This document shows, piece by piece, positions 1 to 8,156 of a stretch of DNA of 59,067 nucleotides. The translations under genes and the position numbers were made by a program. The stretch is from assembly GCA_017399105.1 (NCBI GenBank), contig JAFQEJ010000025.1, forward strand, positions 1 through 59,067, written 5' to 3'. Position 1 is the first letter of the stretch, and the number at the start of each line of letters is the position of its first letter. Source of the stretch: Clostridia bacterium. GTDB taxonomy: Bacteria > Bacillota > Clostridia > Oscillospirales > CAG-272. The notes under the pieces are model-generated. The model was not told the DNA's origin and ran no database searches. It saw only the letters and a list, made by a program, of their open reading frames with translations.

Positions 1-182
1 ATACTGTCCACGCCGTCCTTGCAGATATGGGCGAGACCTTTTGTGGTGTAGTCCCATTCCTCCGGCAGAGAGAGCATAAGGGAGAGCAGCCCCTTCGCTT
101 TCAGGGACAGATCCGTGTTACGCAAATGATGATTTGACATGACCGTGTAATCACGGGTCTTGTCTATGCGGAATACTGCCAT
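1..182 (-). CDS. Replication-initiator-like HTH protein of a conjugative element (N-terminal part)
   Basis: Only the first 60 codons are in the window; the gene runs off the left edge. The reading frame starts MAVFRIDKTRDYTVMSNHHL and continues with an LSLKAKGLLSLMLSLPEEW stretch. This is the N-terminus I know from helix-turn-helix replisome-organiser (DnaD/RepA-like) proteins carried by Tn916/Tn1549-type integrative conjugative elements of Clostridia. A strong AAGGAGG site lies 7 bases before the ATG. In such elements the gene usually lies near one terminus, which fits the lack of any other gene between it and the damaged chromosomal gene that follows. The family call rests on N-terminal resemblance only. 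Confidence 0.72.
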   Translation of the reverse strand, partial: MAVFRIDKTRDYTVMSNHHLRNTDLSLKAKGLLSLMLSLPEEWDYTTKGLAHICKDGVDS

Positions 183-549
183 TTCCGTACCTCCTTCCTA
201 TGAAATTTGAAGTGTTGTTTTTCGGTGTTTTCGCCGTCTGTATGCCTCCGTTATCCTTCGCAAAGGAAAATACCCACTCCCATCACGGAACGCAAGGCAC
301 AGAGGAAAGAACAGCGATTTTTTCACCCTAATTCATACATTTTTTCAAAGGCACAAGGAAAACAGGGCATAAAAAAAACGCCATAGGAATTTTCACCTAC
401 GGCGTAAGAACAGGAAAAGGGCGCTGATATTTGCGTATCAGCGCCCTTAATGCCTGTCAGTATTTGATTTTTTCGACTTCGCACCGTGTTTGTACCTTGA
501 AAAACATTGATATTACTGACTTTTTTAATGTTTTCTTATCTGGTACTAA
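183..549. mobile_element. Probable terminal segment of an integrative conjugative element
   Basis: This stretch lies between the replication-initiator-like gene and the point where the neighbouring URO-D family gene stops matching its family (Met codon at 550-552). I see no gene in it apart from the short novel tail of the truncated gene. It contains a strong hairpin at 419-448 and T-rich and A-rich runs near 525-540, similar in kind to the AT-rich coupling sites used by Tn916-family integrases. The exact element end cannot be fixed from one junction, and no integrase is in view because that end of the element lies outside the window. Confidence 0.45.
419..450. terminator. Hairpin near the element end
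   Basis: An 11-base stem GGGCGCTGATA / TATCAGCGCCC closes a 6-base loop and is followed by TT. It could end transcription entering or leaving the mobile element. Confidence 0.6.
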
Positions 550-1278
550 CATTCCCGCGCTCTCCTGCCATGGATGCAGCAGATCAAGTCTGATTTCAGC
601 TACATCATCGGTTACTTTACTGATGCATCCGTCCGAGTGCAGACTTATAAGACAGCCTCTTGAATGAACATAATCAACAACTCGCTTTAAATGCGGGTAT
701 ATCAACTCTCTCCACGTATTCGGACTGAAAAGAAGATCCTTCTGTGATCCCCAATCATCCGAGATGTGAATCATATCTATGCCGAGATCGATACAGTGAT
801 CCGCAAATCGAATCGTCCATTCTGCCTGCCTGCGATACAGTTCATTTAACTCGTCGGGATAAAGCGCCAAATACAAGAGTTGATTTTCAATACCGAATAC
901 ACCGTTGAAATGCTCAAAGAATCCGGGAGTTTGCACATAACAGAATCGGTCACGCTTTTTGTGAATTTTTAGTGCGGCGGAAATTCCGCAATAACCTTCT
1001 TTTAAATCGGGATCACCGAAAATCGGCTGGTCTGCAATCAGATCCGGGGTAAGCTCGTCATTATCGGAACGGATCTTTTCGATCAGTGCACCATCAAACG
1101 CGTTCGGACCACCGAAAATGTGAGACATGTCATATTCATAATGATCTTCAAATGCTGCCACAGAGCCGAAAGCATCTGTAATTTCATTTGTCAGATTTGC
1201 TGCGACCCACCCATAAATAGGTGTGCGGTCAACTTCTTTTCCAAGTATGGCACTTCTTACCCGTTCTGTGCTGTTCAT
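457..1278 (-). pseudogene. URO-D family (corrinoid methyltransferase-like) protein, 3' truncated
   Basis: The 273-residue frame belongs to the uroporphyrinogen decarboxylase superfamily, most like MtaA/MtbA-type methyltransferases that move methyl groups to or from corrinoid proteins. Visible signs are the N-terminal ERVRSAILGKEVDRTPIY segment, the barrel strand IDMIHISDDWGSQKDLLFSP, the metal-site region LISLHSDGC and LDLLHPWQESAGM. Family members are usually about 330-360 residues and continue for about 80 residues after that last motif. Here an unrelated tail of 30 residues (LVPDKKTLKK onward) ends at 457. The start was placed at MNSTERV, with TGGAGAA 10 bases upstream. The missing 3' part is best explained by insertion of the adjacent mobile element. 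An orphan corrinoid protein lies 8 kb downstream. Confidence 0.7.
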
Positions 1279-1383
1279 AAAAACTATTCTCCAGATAATA
1301 AAGGTTACAAAGTCAGTATAACACAATTATTAATAAAAAGCAAGCAATAAAATGAAGCAATGAGGAATACTTAACTTCGGTCA

Positions 1384-1412
1384 TTGACAAACCGAAAAAA
1401 CAGGAGTATAAT
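1384..1412 (+). promoter_or_regulatory. Sigma-A promoter of the MATE gene
   Basis: TTGACA at 1384-1389, a 17-base spacer and TATAAT at 1407-1412 form a consensus housekeeping promoter 46 bases before the start codon. Confidence 0.85.
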
Positions 1413-1458
1413 GAAAGGACTGTAAATGTCTTTCTTATCAGTAAAAACGGAGGATAAA

Positions 1459-2829
1459 ATGAAACGCAATTCCATGGACATGTGTGAGGGGCCGCTTTTT
1501 AAGAAAATTGTTCTGTACACCATTCCCATCATCTTGACCAGTGTCATACAGCTGCTCTTCAATGCCGCCGATTTGGTAGTTGTTGGACGTTTCCGAGGTA
1601 GTGTGGCAGTCGGAGCGATTGGTGCTACCGGCTCAATTGTTAATTTGATTGTTAATCTCTTTATCGGACTTTCGGTAGGAGCAGGTGTAGCCGTTGCGCA
1701 GGGAATAGGTGCAGAGGATAAGGAGCATGTCCATAGAACTGTACATACCGCAATGCCTGCTGCTTTAATCAGCGGAGTTCTCTTAACCTTTATCGGTGTG
1801 TTAGGTTCCGAGCAGTTTCTTGAATGGATGGATACACCGGGCGATGTCATTGGATTGTCAGCCGTTTATATGAGAATATATTTCTGCGGAATTACAGCAA
1901 ATATGGTATATAATTTTGGAGCTGCTATTCTCAGAGCAGCCGGCGATACGAGAGGCCCGTTGATTTATCTTTCGCTTGCCGGTATATTAAATGTTGTGCT
2001 CAACATCTTCTTTGTCATTGTATTTCAGATGAGTGTTGAGGGGGTCGCATTGGCAACTGTCATATCACAGCTTCTGTCTGCAGTTCTTGTTGTAATCGCT
2101 CTTATGAAGCGTCAGGATGCCTGCAGATTTCAGCCCAAAATGATGCATATCTATAAGCGGCCGCTTCTTCAGATGGTACGAGTAGGTCTTCCTGCCGGCA
2201 TACAGGGATCAATTTTCTCTATCTCCAATGTACTGATTCAATCATCTATTAATTCTTTCGGAAAAATCGCCATGTCGGGCAATGCTGCTGCCGGAAATAT
2301 CGAAGGCTTTGTCTATGTAGCAATGAACGCTTTCCATCAGACGGCGCTCAACTTTACCGGTCAGAACTACGGAGCGAAAAAATTCAAGAGAATCACCCGT
2401 ATCATGCTGATCAGTCTTGCATGCGTATTCACCGTTGGTCTTGTATTGGGCCTCAGCGCATATATTTTCTCAAAGCCGCTGCTTTCTATATACATAACAG
2501 ACTCAGCGGAAGCAATAGAGTACGGTATTCTCCGCCTCGCTTATGTCGCTGTGCCTTATTGTCTCTGCGGTATCATGGATGTGATGACCGGATTGATGCG
2601 CGGCATGGGTTCGTCAATTGCACCGATGCTTATTTCAATTATTGGCGTGTGCGGATTCCGTATCGGATGGATCATGACGATATTCCAGATTCCCGCATAT
2701 CATACACTTCCATATCTCTACATTTCCTATCCGATTTCCTGGAGTGCAACTTTTATTGTTCAGATTGTTGCCTATATTATCATCACGAAAATGCGAAACA
2801 GACGTTACGCGATTAATACGAAATCCTAA
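1459..2829 (+). CDS. MATE family multidrug/cation efflux transporter
   Basis: A 456-residue inner-membrane protein with about twelve hydrophobic segments, the normal length for MATE (NorM/DinF-like) exporters that expel drugs or metabolites in exchange for Na+ or H+. Family-typical features are PLFKKIVLYTIPIILTSVIQ at the start, NAADLVVVGRF in helix 1-2, and internal two-fold similarity with GLPAGIQGSIFSISNVLIQS opening the second half. The ATG at 1459 is preferred over an upstream ATG at 1426 because GGAGG lies just before it and the upstream ATG is only 14 bases from the -10 box. It is probably co-transcribed with the acetyltransferase 14 bases downstream. The substrate cannot be told from sequence. 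Confidence 0.9.
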   Translation: MKRNSMDMCEGPLFKKIVLYTIPIILTSVIQLLFNAADLVVVGRFRGSVAVGAIGATGSIVNLIVNLFIGLSVGAGVAVAQGIGAEDKEHVHRTVHTAMPAALISGVLLTFIGVLGSEQFLEWMDTPGDVIGLSAVYMRIYFCGITANMVYNFGAAILRAAGDTRGPLIYLSLAGILNVVLNIFFVIVFQMSVEGVALATVISQLLSAVLVVIALMKRQDACRFQPKMMHIYKRPLLQMVRVGLPAGIQGSIFSISNVLIQSSINSFGKIAMSGNAAAGNIEGFVYVAMNAFHQTALNFTGQNYGAKKFKRITRIMLISLACVFTVGLVLGLSAYIFSKPLLSIYITDSAEAIEYGILRLAYVAVPYCLCGIMDVMTGLMRGMGSSIAPMLISIIGVCGFRIGWIMTIFQIPAYHTLPYLYISYPISWSATFIVQIVAYIIITKMRNRRYAINTKS

Positions 2830-2843
2830 AGTGAGGCAAAAAT

Positions 2844-3485
2844 ATGACAAGCGAAGAAAAGAAGATTTTTGCAGGTGAGCTGTTCTGTCCCGGTGATTCC
2901 GAGCTGAAGGCGATAAAGCGCCGCACGCATAATCTTAATCTGGATTATAATAAAACCTATGAGGATGAAACCGAAAAGCGCAGAGAAATACTCTCTGAAA
3001 TTCTCGGTGAGTTTGGAGAAGGAAGCTTTATTCAGGGACCCATCGCTTTCCATTACGGTATTCATACAAAGATCGGAAAATATTTCTTCGGAAATTTTAA
3101 TCTAACCATCCAGGATGACGCTGAGGTTACCATTGGCGATCATTGCAACTTTGGACCCAATGTAACCATTGTAACACCCATCCATCCAATGCTTCCGGAT
3201 GAACGTAATCTGATGCTTGATGCAGACGGAAATCCCAAGCGATTCTGTTATGCCAAGCCTGTACATGTCGGAAATAATTGTTGGTTTGGCGCTAATGTTG
3301 TTGTATGTCCCGGTGTCACAATCGGAGACAACTGCGTCATTGGAGCGGGCAGTGTCGTGACCCGTGATGTACCGCCGAACAGTTTTGCTGCCGGAAATCC
3401 CTGTCGGGTTATCCGCGAAATAACCGAAAAGGACAGTATGAAATATAAGCCCGAAATTCTTGCGGACAATCGGGTAATAGAATGA
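2844..3485 (+). CDS. Sugar O-acetyltransferase, maltose/galactoside acetyltransferase type
   Basis: A 213-residue left-handed beta-helix acyltransferase that moves acetyl from acetyl-CoA to a sugar hydroxyl. The N-terminal Mac domain (about residues 4-60) is followed by hexapeptide repeats such as VTIGDHCNFGPNVTI and PGVTIGDNCVIGAGSVVTRD. His114 in VTPIHPM is the expected catalytic base. Length and layout match Maa/LacA. Its stop overlaps the first possible ATG of the aminopeptidase gene, so the genes form an operon. The acceptor sugar is unknown. Confidence 0.88.
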   Translation: MTSEEKKIFAGELFCPGDSELKAIKRRTHNLNLDYNKTYEDETEKRREILSEILGEFGEGSFIQGPIAFHYGIHTKIGKYFFGNFNLTIQDDAEVTIGDHCNFGPNVTIVTPIHPMLPDERNLMLDADGNPKRFCYAKPVHVGNNCWFGANVVVCPGVTIGDNCVIGAGSVVTRDVPPNSFAAGNPCRVIREITEKDSMKYKPEILADNRVIE

Positions 3486-3496
3486 AGGATGTCATT

Positions 3497-4786
3497 ATGA
3501 ATCAGAAGCTATTTGAATATATAGAAAATTCACCGACTGCATATCACGCGACAGCATATACAGCTTCTATTCTGGAAGAACAGGGATATACTCTGCTTTC
3601 TGAGTCTGAGGAATGGAAACTCGAAGAAAGACACGGCTATTATGTTACCCGCAACGGATCTTCCCTTGTTGCATTCCGCTGTCCTGCGGCAGATTTTTCC
3701 GGCTTTATGATGACCGCTTCTCACAGCGACTCTCCCTGCCTGAAAATCAAAGAAAATGCGGAGCTTGCCGACAGCAATTTCGTGAAGCTTTCTACCGAGA
3801 AATACGGCGGTATGCTGTGTTCGACATGGATGGATCGTCCGCTCTCGGTTGCAGGCAGAGTTGCTATCCGTACAGAGCAGGGAATTGTGATGAAAAATGT
3901 CGATCTCAAACAGCCTTGTGCAATCATTCCCAGCGTTGCCATTCATATGAACCGAAATGCAAACGATAACGCATCCTATAATGCCGCTGTCGATATGCTT
4001 CCTCTCTACGGTGAGGTATCTCACAAGGATACATTCATGGCGCGTATTGCCGAAGCAGTCGGAGCCGCAAAAGATGCAATTCTCTCAACCGATCTTTTTG
4101 TCTACAATCCGCAGCAGGGAACCGAATGGAATCAGTTCATATCTGCTCCCCGTCTTGACGATCTTCAATGCGCATTTGCAGCCCTCACAGCATTTATCGG
4201 TGCCGAAACCCACAGCGCTGTCATACCTGTATACTGCCTTTTCGATAATGAGGAGGTCGGCAGTCAGACCAAGCAGGGAGCCGCATCGACCTTCCTGTAT
4301 GATGTGCTCACAAGAATCACTGATGCTTTCGGTTTTGATGCAGCTTCTTATCGCAGAAAGGTAGCTTCCAGCTTCCTTGTATCCTGCGATAATGCACATT
4401 CCATCCATCCCAATCATCCCGAGCATGCCGATAAAAATCATACAGTCCGCATGAACGGAGGTGTTGTTATCAAGTACAACGCAAATCAAAAATATACCTC
4501 GGACGCAGTCTCGGTATCTATATTCAAGCTTATCTGTGAGCGTGCCGGCGTACCGGTTCAGCTTTATGCTAATCGGGCTGATATGCCGGGCGGCTCCACG
4601 CTTGGCAATATTGCGAACACGCAGGTATCTCTGAATACAATCGATGTCGGAAATGCCCAGCTCGCCATGCACTCTTCCTATGAAACAGCAGGAGCAAAAG
4701 ATACGGTGTTCATGATCTCTGCGCTGAAAAAGTATTATGAAAGCCAAATTGTCATGACAGCCGATGGAGACTATAAAATATTCTGA
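3497..4786 (+). CDS. M18 family aminopeptidase
   Basis: A 429-residue cytoplasmic metallo-aminopeptidase of the M18 (aspartyl aminopeptidase/DNPEP, yeast Ape1) family. Zn-ligand and catalytic regions are visible: MTASHSDSP near the N-terminus, the SAPRLDDLQCAFAAL block, FDNEEVGSQTKQGAAS with the catalytic Glu pair, NAHSIHPNHPEHAD, and DMPGGSTLGNI. The ATG at 3497 is chosen because AAGGA sits 7 bases before it; an ATG 15 bases upstream overlaps the previous stop. It likely trims peptides to free amino acids, which suits the amino-acid transporter operon next door. Confidence 0.92.
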   Translation: MNQKLFEYIENSPTAYHATAYTASILEEQGYTLLSESEEWKLEERHGYYVTRNGSSLVAFRCPAADFSGFMMTASHSDSPCLKIKENAELADSNFVKLSTEKYGGMLCSTWMDRPLSVAGRVAIRTEQGIVMKNVDLKQPCAIIPSVAIHMNRNANDNASYNAAVDMLPLYGEVSHKDTFMARIAEAVGAAKDAILSTDLFVYNPQQGTEWNQFISAPRLDDLQCAFAALTAFIGAETHSAVIPVYCLFDNEEVGSQTKQGAASTFLYDVLTRITDAFGFDAASYRRKVASSFLVSCDNAHSIHPNHPEHADKNHTVRMNGGVVIKYNANQKYTSDAVSVSIFKLICERAGVPVQLYANRADMPGGSTLGNIANTQVSLNTIDVGNAQLAMHSSYETAGAKDTVFMISALKKYYESQIVMTADGDYKIF

Positions 4787-4833
4787 AATTCAGACACTTT
4801 TTCCCTTTATTTGATTAAAATATTAAAAAAGTG

Positions 4834-4862
4834 TTGACAAATCGAGTAAACAGTGATAAAAT
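4834..4862 (+). promoter_or_regulatory. Sigma-A promoter of the T-box/transporter operon
   Basis: TTGACA (4834-4839), a 17-base spacer and TAAAAT (4857-4862) lie just upstream of the T-box leader. Confidence 0.85.
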
Positions 4863-4869
4863 ACTCATA

Positions 4870-5148
4870 TAATCCAAAAAGCGTTATGAGTAAAAGAAAG
4901 TAATCGTGTTTGGCATTACAGAGATATGCCGGTTGGTGAAAGGCAAAAATGTTGGTGCGACGAAGTTCCTTTTATGAGCTGTTTGCTGAAATTACAGTAG
5001 GCGTAATCGGGGGCGACCGTTATATCGCAGACAGGAAGTAGCTATGACTTCTTCTGCCGATAAGGTATTGCTTGTGAGAGCAGTGCAAAGCAGAGTGGTA
5101 ACACGAGTAAAATCGTCCCTGCATCATGAAATTGATGCAGGGACTTTT
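4870..5148 (+). promoter_or_regulatory. T-box riboswitch leader (tRNA-sensing)
   Basis: Stem I can be folded as GTAAAAG (4890-4896) pairing with CTTTTAT (4969-4975) and TCGTGTT (4904-4910) with GGTGCGA (4954-4960). These flank an internal loop AAAGTAA / CGAAGTTC, the AGUA/GAA specifier-loop arrangement. The distal part carries an AG-bulge-like CAGAGATA and a GGTTGGTGAAAGGC arm. The T-box AGAGTGGTAACACG is at 5092-5105, and the terminator at 5115-5148 overlaps the antiterminator 3' side. The specifier strand reads UUC (4966-4968, Phe) or GUU (Val). No UGG codon lies in this loop although the transporter belongs to the TrpXYZ family. The bulge UGGU would pair with ACCA, i.e. a tRNA with discriminator A. 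Confidence 0.85.
5115..5148 (+). terminator. Regulated terminator of the T-box leader
   Basis: GTCCCTGCATC (5115-5125) pairs perfectly with GATGCAGGGAC (5134-5144) and is followed by TTTT. The left arm also pairs with the T-box in the antiterminator. Confidence 0.88.
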
Positions 5149-5197
5149 ATATTTTGCGGGAGAAACAGCAATATACCGCAAATTACGGAGGATGCTT

Positions 5198-6169
5198 ATG
5201 AAATTGAGAAGAATTATTGCAATTCTACTGAGCCTGCTGTCGATCGCAGGCGTCATGACATCATGCGGCGAAAGCGGAACATATACTGTCGGTATCGTAC
5301 AGCAGATGCCTCATGTTGCGCTGGATGATGCCAGCCGCGGATTCAAGGATGCTCTCATTGAAGAATTTGGTGAAGATAATATCACATTCCTTGAACAGAA
5401 CGCGCAGGGAGAATCCACAGCCTGCACAACCATCGTCAATGACTTTGTAACCAAAAATGTTGACCTCATTCTTGCCAATGCCACAACCGCTCTTCAGGCA
5501 GCGGCAAACGGAACCTCTGCCATTCCTGTGCTCGGAACCTCGGTTACCGAATACGGCACCGCACTTGGCATTGATAACTTCAACGGACTTGTTGGCAATA
5601 ATGTCTCGGGTACATCCGATCTTGCTCCCCTTGATCAGCAGGCTGCCATGATTCTTGAGCTTTATCCCGATACCAAGTCGGTTGCGCTCCTTTACTGTTC
5701 CGCAGAACCCAACTCCGCATATCAGGTTAAGGTTGTCAGAGAAGAGCTTGAAAAGAATGGCATCACCTGCACCGACTTCCAGTTTGCAGATTCCAATGAA
5801 ATCTCTTCGGTAGCAAAGGCAGCGGCTGCTGCTGCCGATGTCATCTATATTCCCACGGATAACACCGCGGCTGCATGTGCAGAAGCAATCAACGGCGCAG
5901 TTTTGCCCACCGGTACCCCCATCATGGGTGGTGATGAAGGTATCTGTGCCGGATGCGGTATCGCGACTCTCTGCATCAGTTATTATGATCTCGGTTATAC
6001 CACCGGTAAGATGGCAGCTAAAATACTCAGGGGCGAAGAGAAAATCGAAGAAATGCCCATCGCTTATTCAGAAAAATTCTCCAAGGTGTATAATAAGACC
6101 AACTGCGAAGAGCTCGGCGTAGATATTGCGGCTCTTGAAGCAGCAGGCTATACCGCAATTGGAGAATAA
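5198..6169 (+). CDS. ABC transporter substrate-binding lipoprotein, TrpX family (copy 1)
   Basis: A 323-residue lipoprotein of the PF04392 (TrpX/ABC_sub_bind) family that captures an amino-acid-type ligand outside the membrane. The signal peptide ends in the lipobox MTSC (about residues 18-21). The mature part has the family run IVNDFVTKNVDLILANATT and a periplasmic-binding-protein type I fold. A longer frame upstream starts inside the T-box terminator and is rejected; the ATG at 5198 has GGAGG 6 bases before it. It is nearly colinear with the next gene (also 323 residues), so the pair arose by tandem duplication. The T-box suggests induction when a specific aminoacyl-tRNA runs low. Confidence 0.9.
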   Translation: MKLRRIIAILLSLLSIAGVMTSCGESGTYTVGIVQQMPHVALDDASRGFKDALIEEFGEDNITFLEQNAQGESTACTTIVNDFVTKNVDLILANATTALQAAANGTSAIPVLGTSVTEYGTALGIDNFNGLVGNNVSGTSDLAPLDQQAAMILELYPDTKSVALLYCSAEPNSAYQVKVVREELEKNGITCTDFQFADSNEISSVAKAAAAAADVIYIPTDNTAAACAEAINGAVLPTGTPIMGGDEGICAGCGIATLCISYYDLGYTTGKMAAKILRGEEKIEEMPIAYSEKFSKVYNKTNCEELGVDIAALEAAGYTAIGE

Positions 6170-6200
6170 TATAAAAAATATTTAAAGGAGATACATAATA

Positions 6201-7172
6201 ATGAAACGTATCGCAACTCTTATCTTAGCAGTTCTCATGCTCGCGACACTCTGTCTGTCTGCCGCTTCCTGTGGAGAAAAGGCAAACTATACCATCGGTA
6301 TCTGTCAGCTTCTTCCTCATGTAGCACTTGACGCAGCTACTCAGGGCTTCAAAGATGGACTGATCGAAGAATTCGGCGAAGACAGCATTACCTTCATTGA
6401 GCAGAATGCTCAGGGAGACTCCACCGCATGTACAACCATCGTCAATGACTTTGTTACCAAGAATGTTGATCTTATTCTTGCCAACGCTACAGCATCCCTT
6501 CAGGCTGCTGCCAATGGTACAACAACCATCCCTGTTCTTGGCACATCCATCACCGAGTATGGCACCGCTCTCGGAATTGAGAACTTCTCGGGCGTCGTAG
6601 GCAGCAATGTTTCGGGTACATCCGACCTTGCTCCCCTTGATCAGCAGGCACAGATGATCCTCGATATTTTCCCCGATACAAAGAATGTCGGTCTCCTCTA
6701 CTGCTCCGCAGAGCCTAACTCCGCATATCAGGTTAAGGTTGTACGCGAGTACCTCGAGGGTAAGGGCGTAACCTGCACAGATTTCCAGTTCTCCGATTCC
6801 AACGATATTACCGCAGTCGCTAAGGCAGCAGCTGCAGCTTCTGATGTTATCTATGTTCCTACCGATAACACCGCTGCAAACTGCACAGAAGCAATCAACG
6901 GTGCGGTTCTTCCTACAGGTACTCCCATCATCGCCGGCGAAGAGGGCATCTGCTCCGGCTGCGGCGTTGCTACACTCAGCATCAGCTATTATGATCTCGG
7001 CGTAAAGACCGCTAAGATGGCTGCTCAGATTCTCAAGGGTGAAGCAAACATCGAAGAGATGGAAATCGGTTATGTTGATACCTTCACCAAGAAGTATAAC
7101 AAAGCGAACTGCGAAGAGCTCGGCGTTGATGTTGCAGCTCTTGAAGCAGCAGGTTATATCGTGATCGAGTAA
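6201..7172 (+). CDS. ABC transporter substrate-binding lipoprotein, TrpX family (copy 2)
   Basis: A 323-residue paralogue of the preceding gene, the same length, with long identical blocks such as TACTTIVNDFVTKNVDLILA and SGTSDLAPLDQQA. The lipobox is AASC. Differences cluster at the N-terminus, in the lobe residues IPVLGTSITEYGTALGIENF versus copy 1, and in the C-terminal third, so ligand preference may differ. It lies 31 bases after copy 1 behind a good AAAGGAG site. It is followed by an 84-base gap with a hairpin before the permease gene, a usual way to make more binding protein than membrane subunits. Confidence 0.9.
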   Translation: MKRIATLILAVLMLATLCLSAASCGEKANYTIGICQLLPHVALDAATQGFKDGLIEEFGEDSITFIEQNAQGDSTACTTIVNDFVTKNVDLILANATASLQAAANGTTTIPVLGTSITEYGTALGIENFSGVVGSNVSGTSDLAPLDQQAQMILDIFPDTKNVGLLYCSAEPNSAYQVKVVREYLEGKGVTCTDFQFSDSNDITAVAKAAAAASDVIYVPTDNTAANCTEAINGAVLPTGTPIIAGEEGICSGCGVATLSISYYDLGVKTAKMAAQILKGEANIEEMEIGYVDTFTKKYNKANCEELGVDVAALEAAGYIVIE

Positions 7173-7197
7173 TCAATAATTTCTAAGTGCATATAGG

Positions 7198-7218
7198 AGT
7201 CTCTGTAATGCAGAGACT
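7198..7218 (+). terminator. Intercistronic hairpin between binding proteins and permease
   Basis: AGTCTCTG / CAGAGACT (8 bp, 5-base loop) followed by a short T-rich run. It may be a partial terminator or an mRNA stabiliser that raises binding-protein expression over the permease and ATPase. Confidence 0.5.
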
Positions 7219-7256
7219 TCTTTGCACGATTCAGTACAAACGAAAGGTTTTTTCAA

Positions 7257-8156
7257 ATGTTTTTTAATTGGCTTGGAGCGCTTCCCGGTGCTGCTGCTCA
7301 AGGTATGATCTGGGGCATCATGGCGGTCGGCGTTTATATCACCTATAAAATTCTCGATATCGCCGATCTGACGGTAGACGGTTCTATATGTACAGGCGGC
7401 GCGGTCTGCGCAGTGCTGGTTACAAACGGTGTCAATGTTTGGATTGCCATGCTGGTTGCATTGATTGCGGGTATGCTTACCGGCGCAATTACAGGTGTCC
7501 TGCACACATTCATGGGAATTCCCGCGATTCTGGCAGGTATTCTTACTCAGCTCATTCTTTGGTCGGTTAACCTGAAAATCATGGGTAAGGCAAACATTGC
7601 ACTTCCCATTCGTAATTACGATTTGATTCTTGCACAGATCAATACAGTTTCTTCAATTCTGGTGCTTCTTGCGTTTGTGGGCATTATGATTGCGCTCCTC
7701 TACTGGTTCTTCGGAACCGAGCTTGGTACATCTCTGCGCGCAACCGGCAACAATATCAACATGAGCCGCGCCCAGGGAATCAATACCGATGTTGCAAAGA
7801 TTCTCGGTCTTGTTATCTCCAACGGTATTGTTGCGCTGTCCGGCGCACTTCTCGCACAGTATCAGGGCTTCTCTGACATTAACATGGGACGAGGCGCCAT
7901 CGTTATCGGTCTCGCGGCTGTTATCATTGGTGAAGCTGTCATTACCCGTATCTCCCAGAATATGGCATGCCGCCTCATCGGTGTTATCATCGGCGGCGTG
8001 ATCTATTATTTCGTCTACCAGACAGTTATATTCCTCGGCCTCGATGCAGACCTGCTGAAGATGCTTTCTGCAATGGTTGTAGCAATCTTCCTCGCCGTTC
8101 CTTATTGGAAGAAGAAATACTTCACAAAGGCGAAAGGAGGTCACCACAATGCTTGA
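7257..8156 (+). CDS. ABC transporter permease, TrpY / branched-chain permease type
   Basis: A 299-residue inner-membrane protein with about eight hydrophobic helices, of the BPD_transp_2 type that partners PF04392 binding proteins. Recognisable segments are GMIWGIMAVGVYITYKILDI near the start and TSLRATGNNINMSRAQGIN, the cytoplasmic loop contacting the ATPase. It overlaps the ATPase start by 8 bases, showing translational coupling. It forms the membrane pore of the T-box-controlled uptake system. Confidence 0.9.
   Translation: MFFNWLGALPGAAAQGMIWGIMAVGVYITYKILDIADLTVDGSICTGGAVCAVLVTNGVNVWIAMLVALIAGMLTGAITGVLHTFMGIPAILAGILTQLILWSVNLKIMGKANIALPIRNYDLILAQINTVSSILVLLAFVGIMIALLYWFFGTELGTSLRATGNNINMSRAQGINTDVAKILGLVISNGIVALSGALLAQYQGFSDINMGRGAIVIGLAAVIIGEAVITRISQNMACRLIGVIIGGVIYYFVYQTVIFLGLDADLLKMLSAMVVAIFLAVPYWKKKYFTKAKGGHHNA

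Noticed and set aside
4904..4960. A Trp (UGG) specifier in the T-box stem I
   Set aside because: TGG triplets occur only in the distal arm (TTTGGC, GTTGGTG), not in the AGUA/GAA specifier loop, and the UGGU bulge does not fit tRNA-Trp.
5126..5197. An upstream ATG extending the first TrpX-like protein by 24 residues
   Set aside because: The extension begins inside the T-box terminator hairpin and has no ribosome site. The internal ATG has GGAGG and begins a proper lipoprotein signal peptide.
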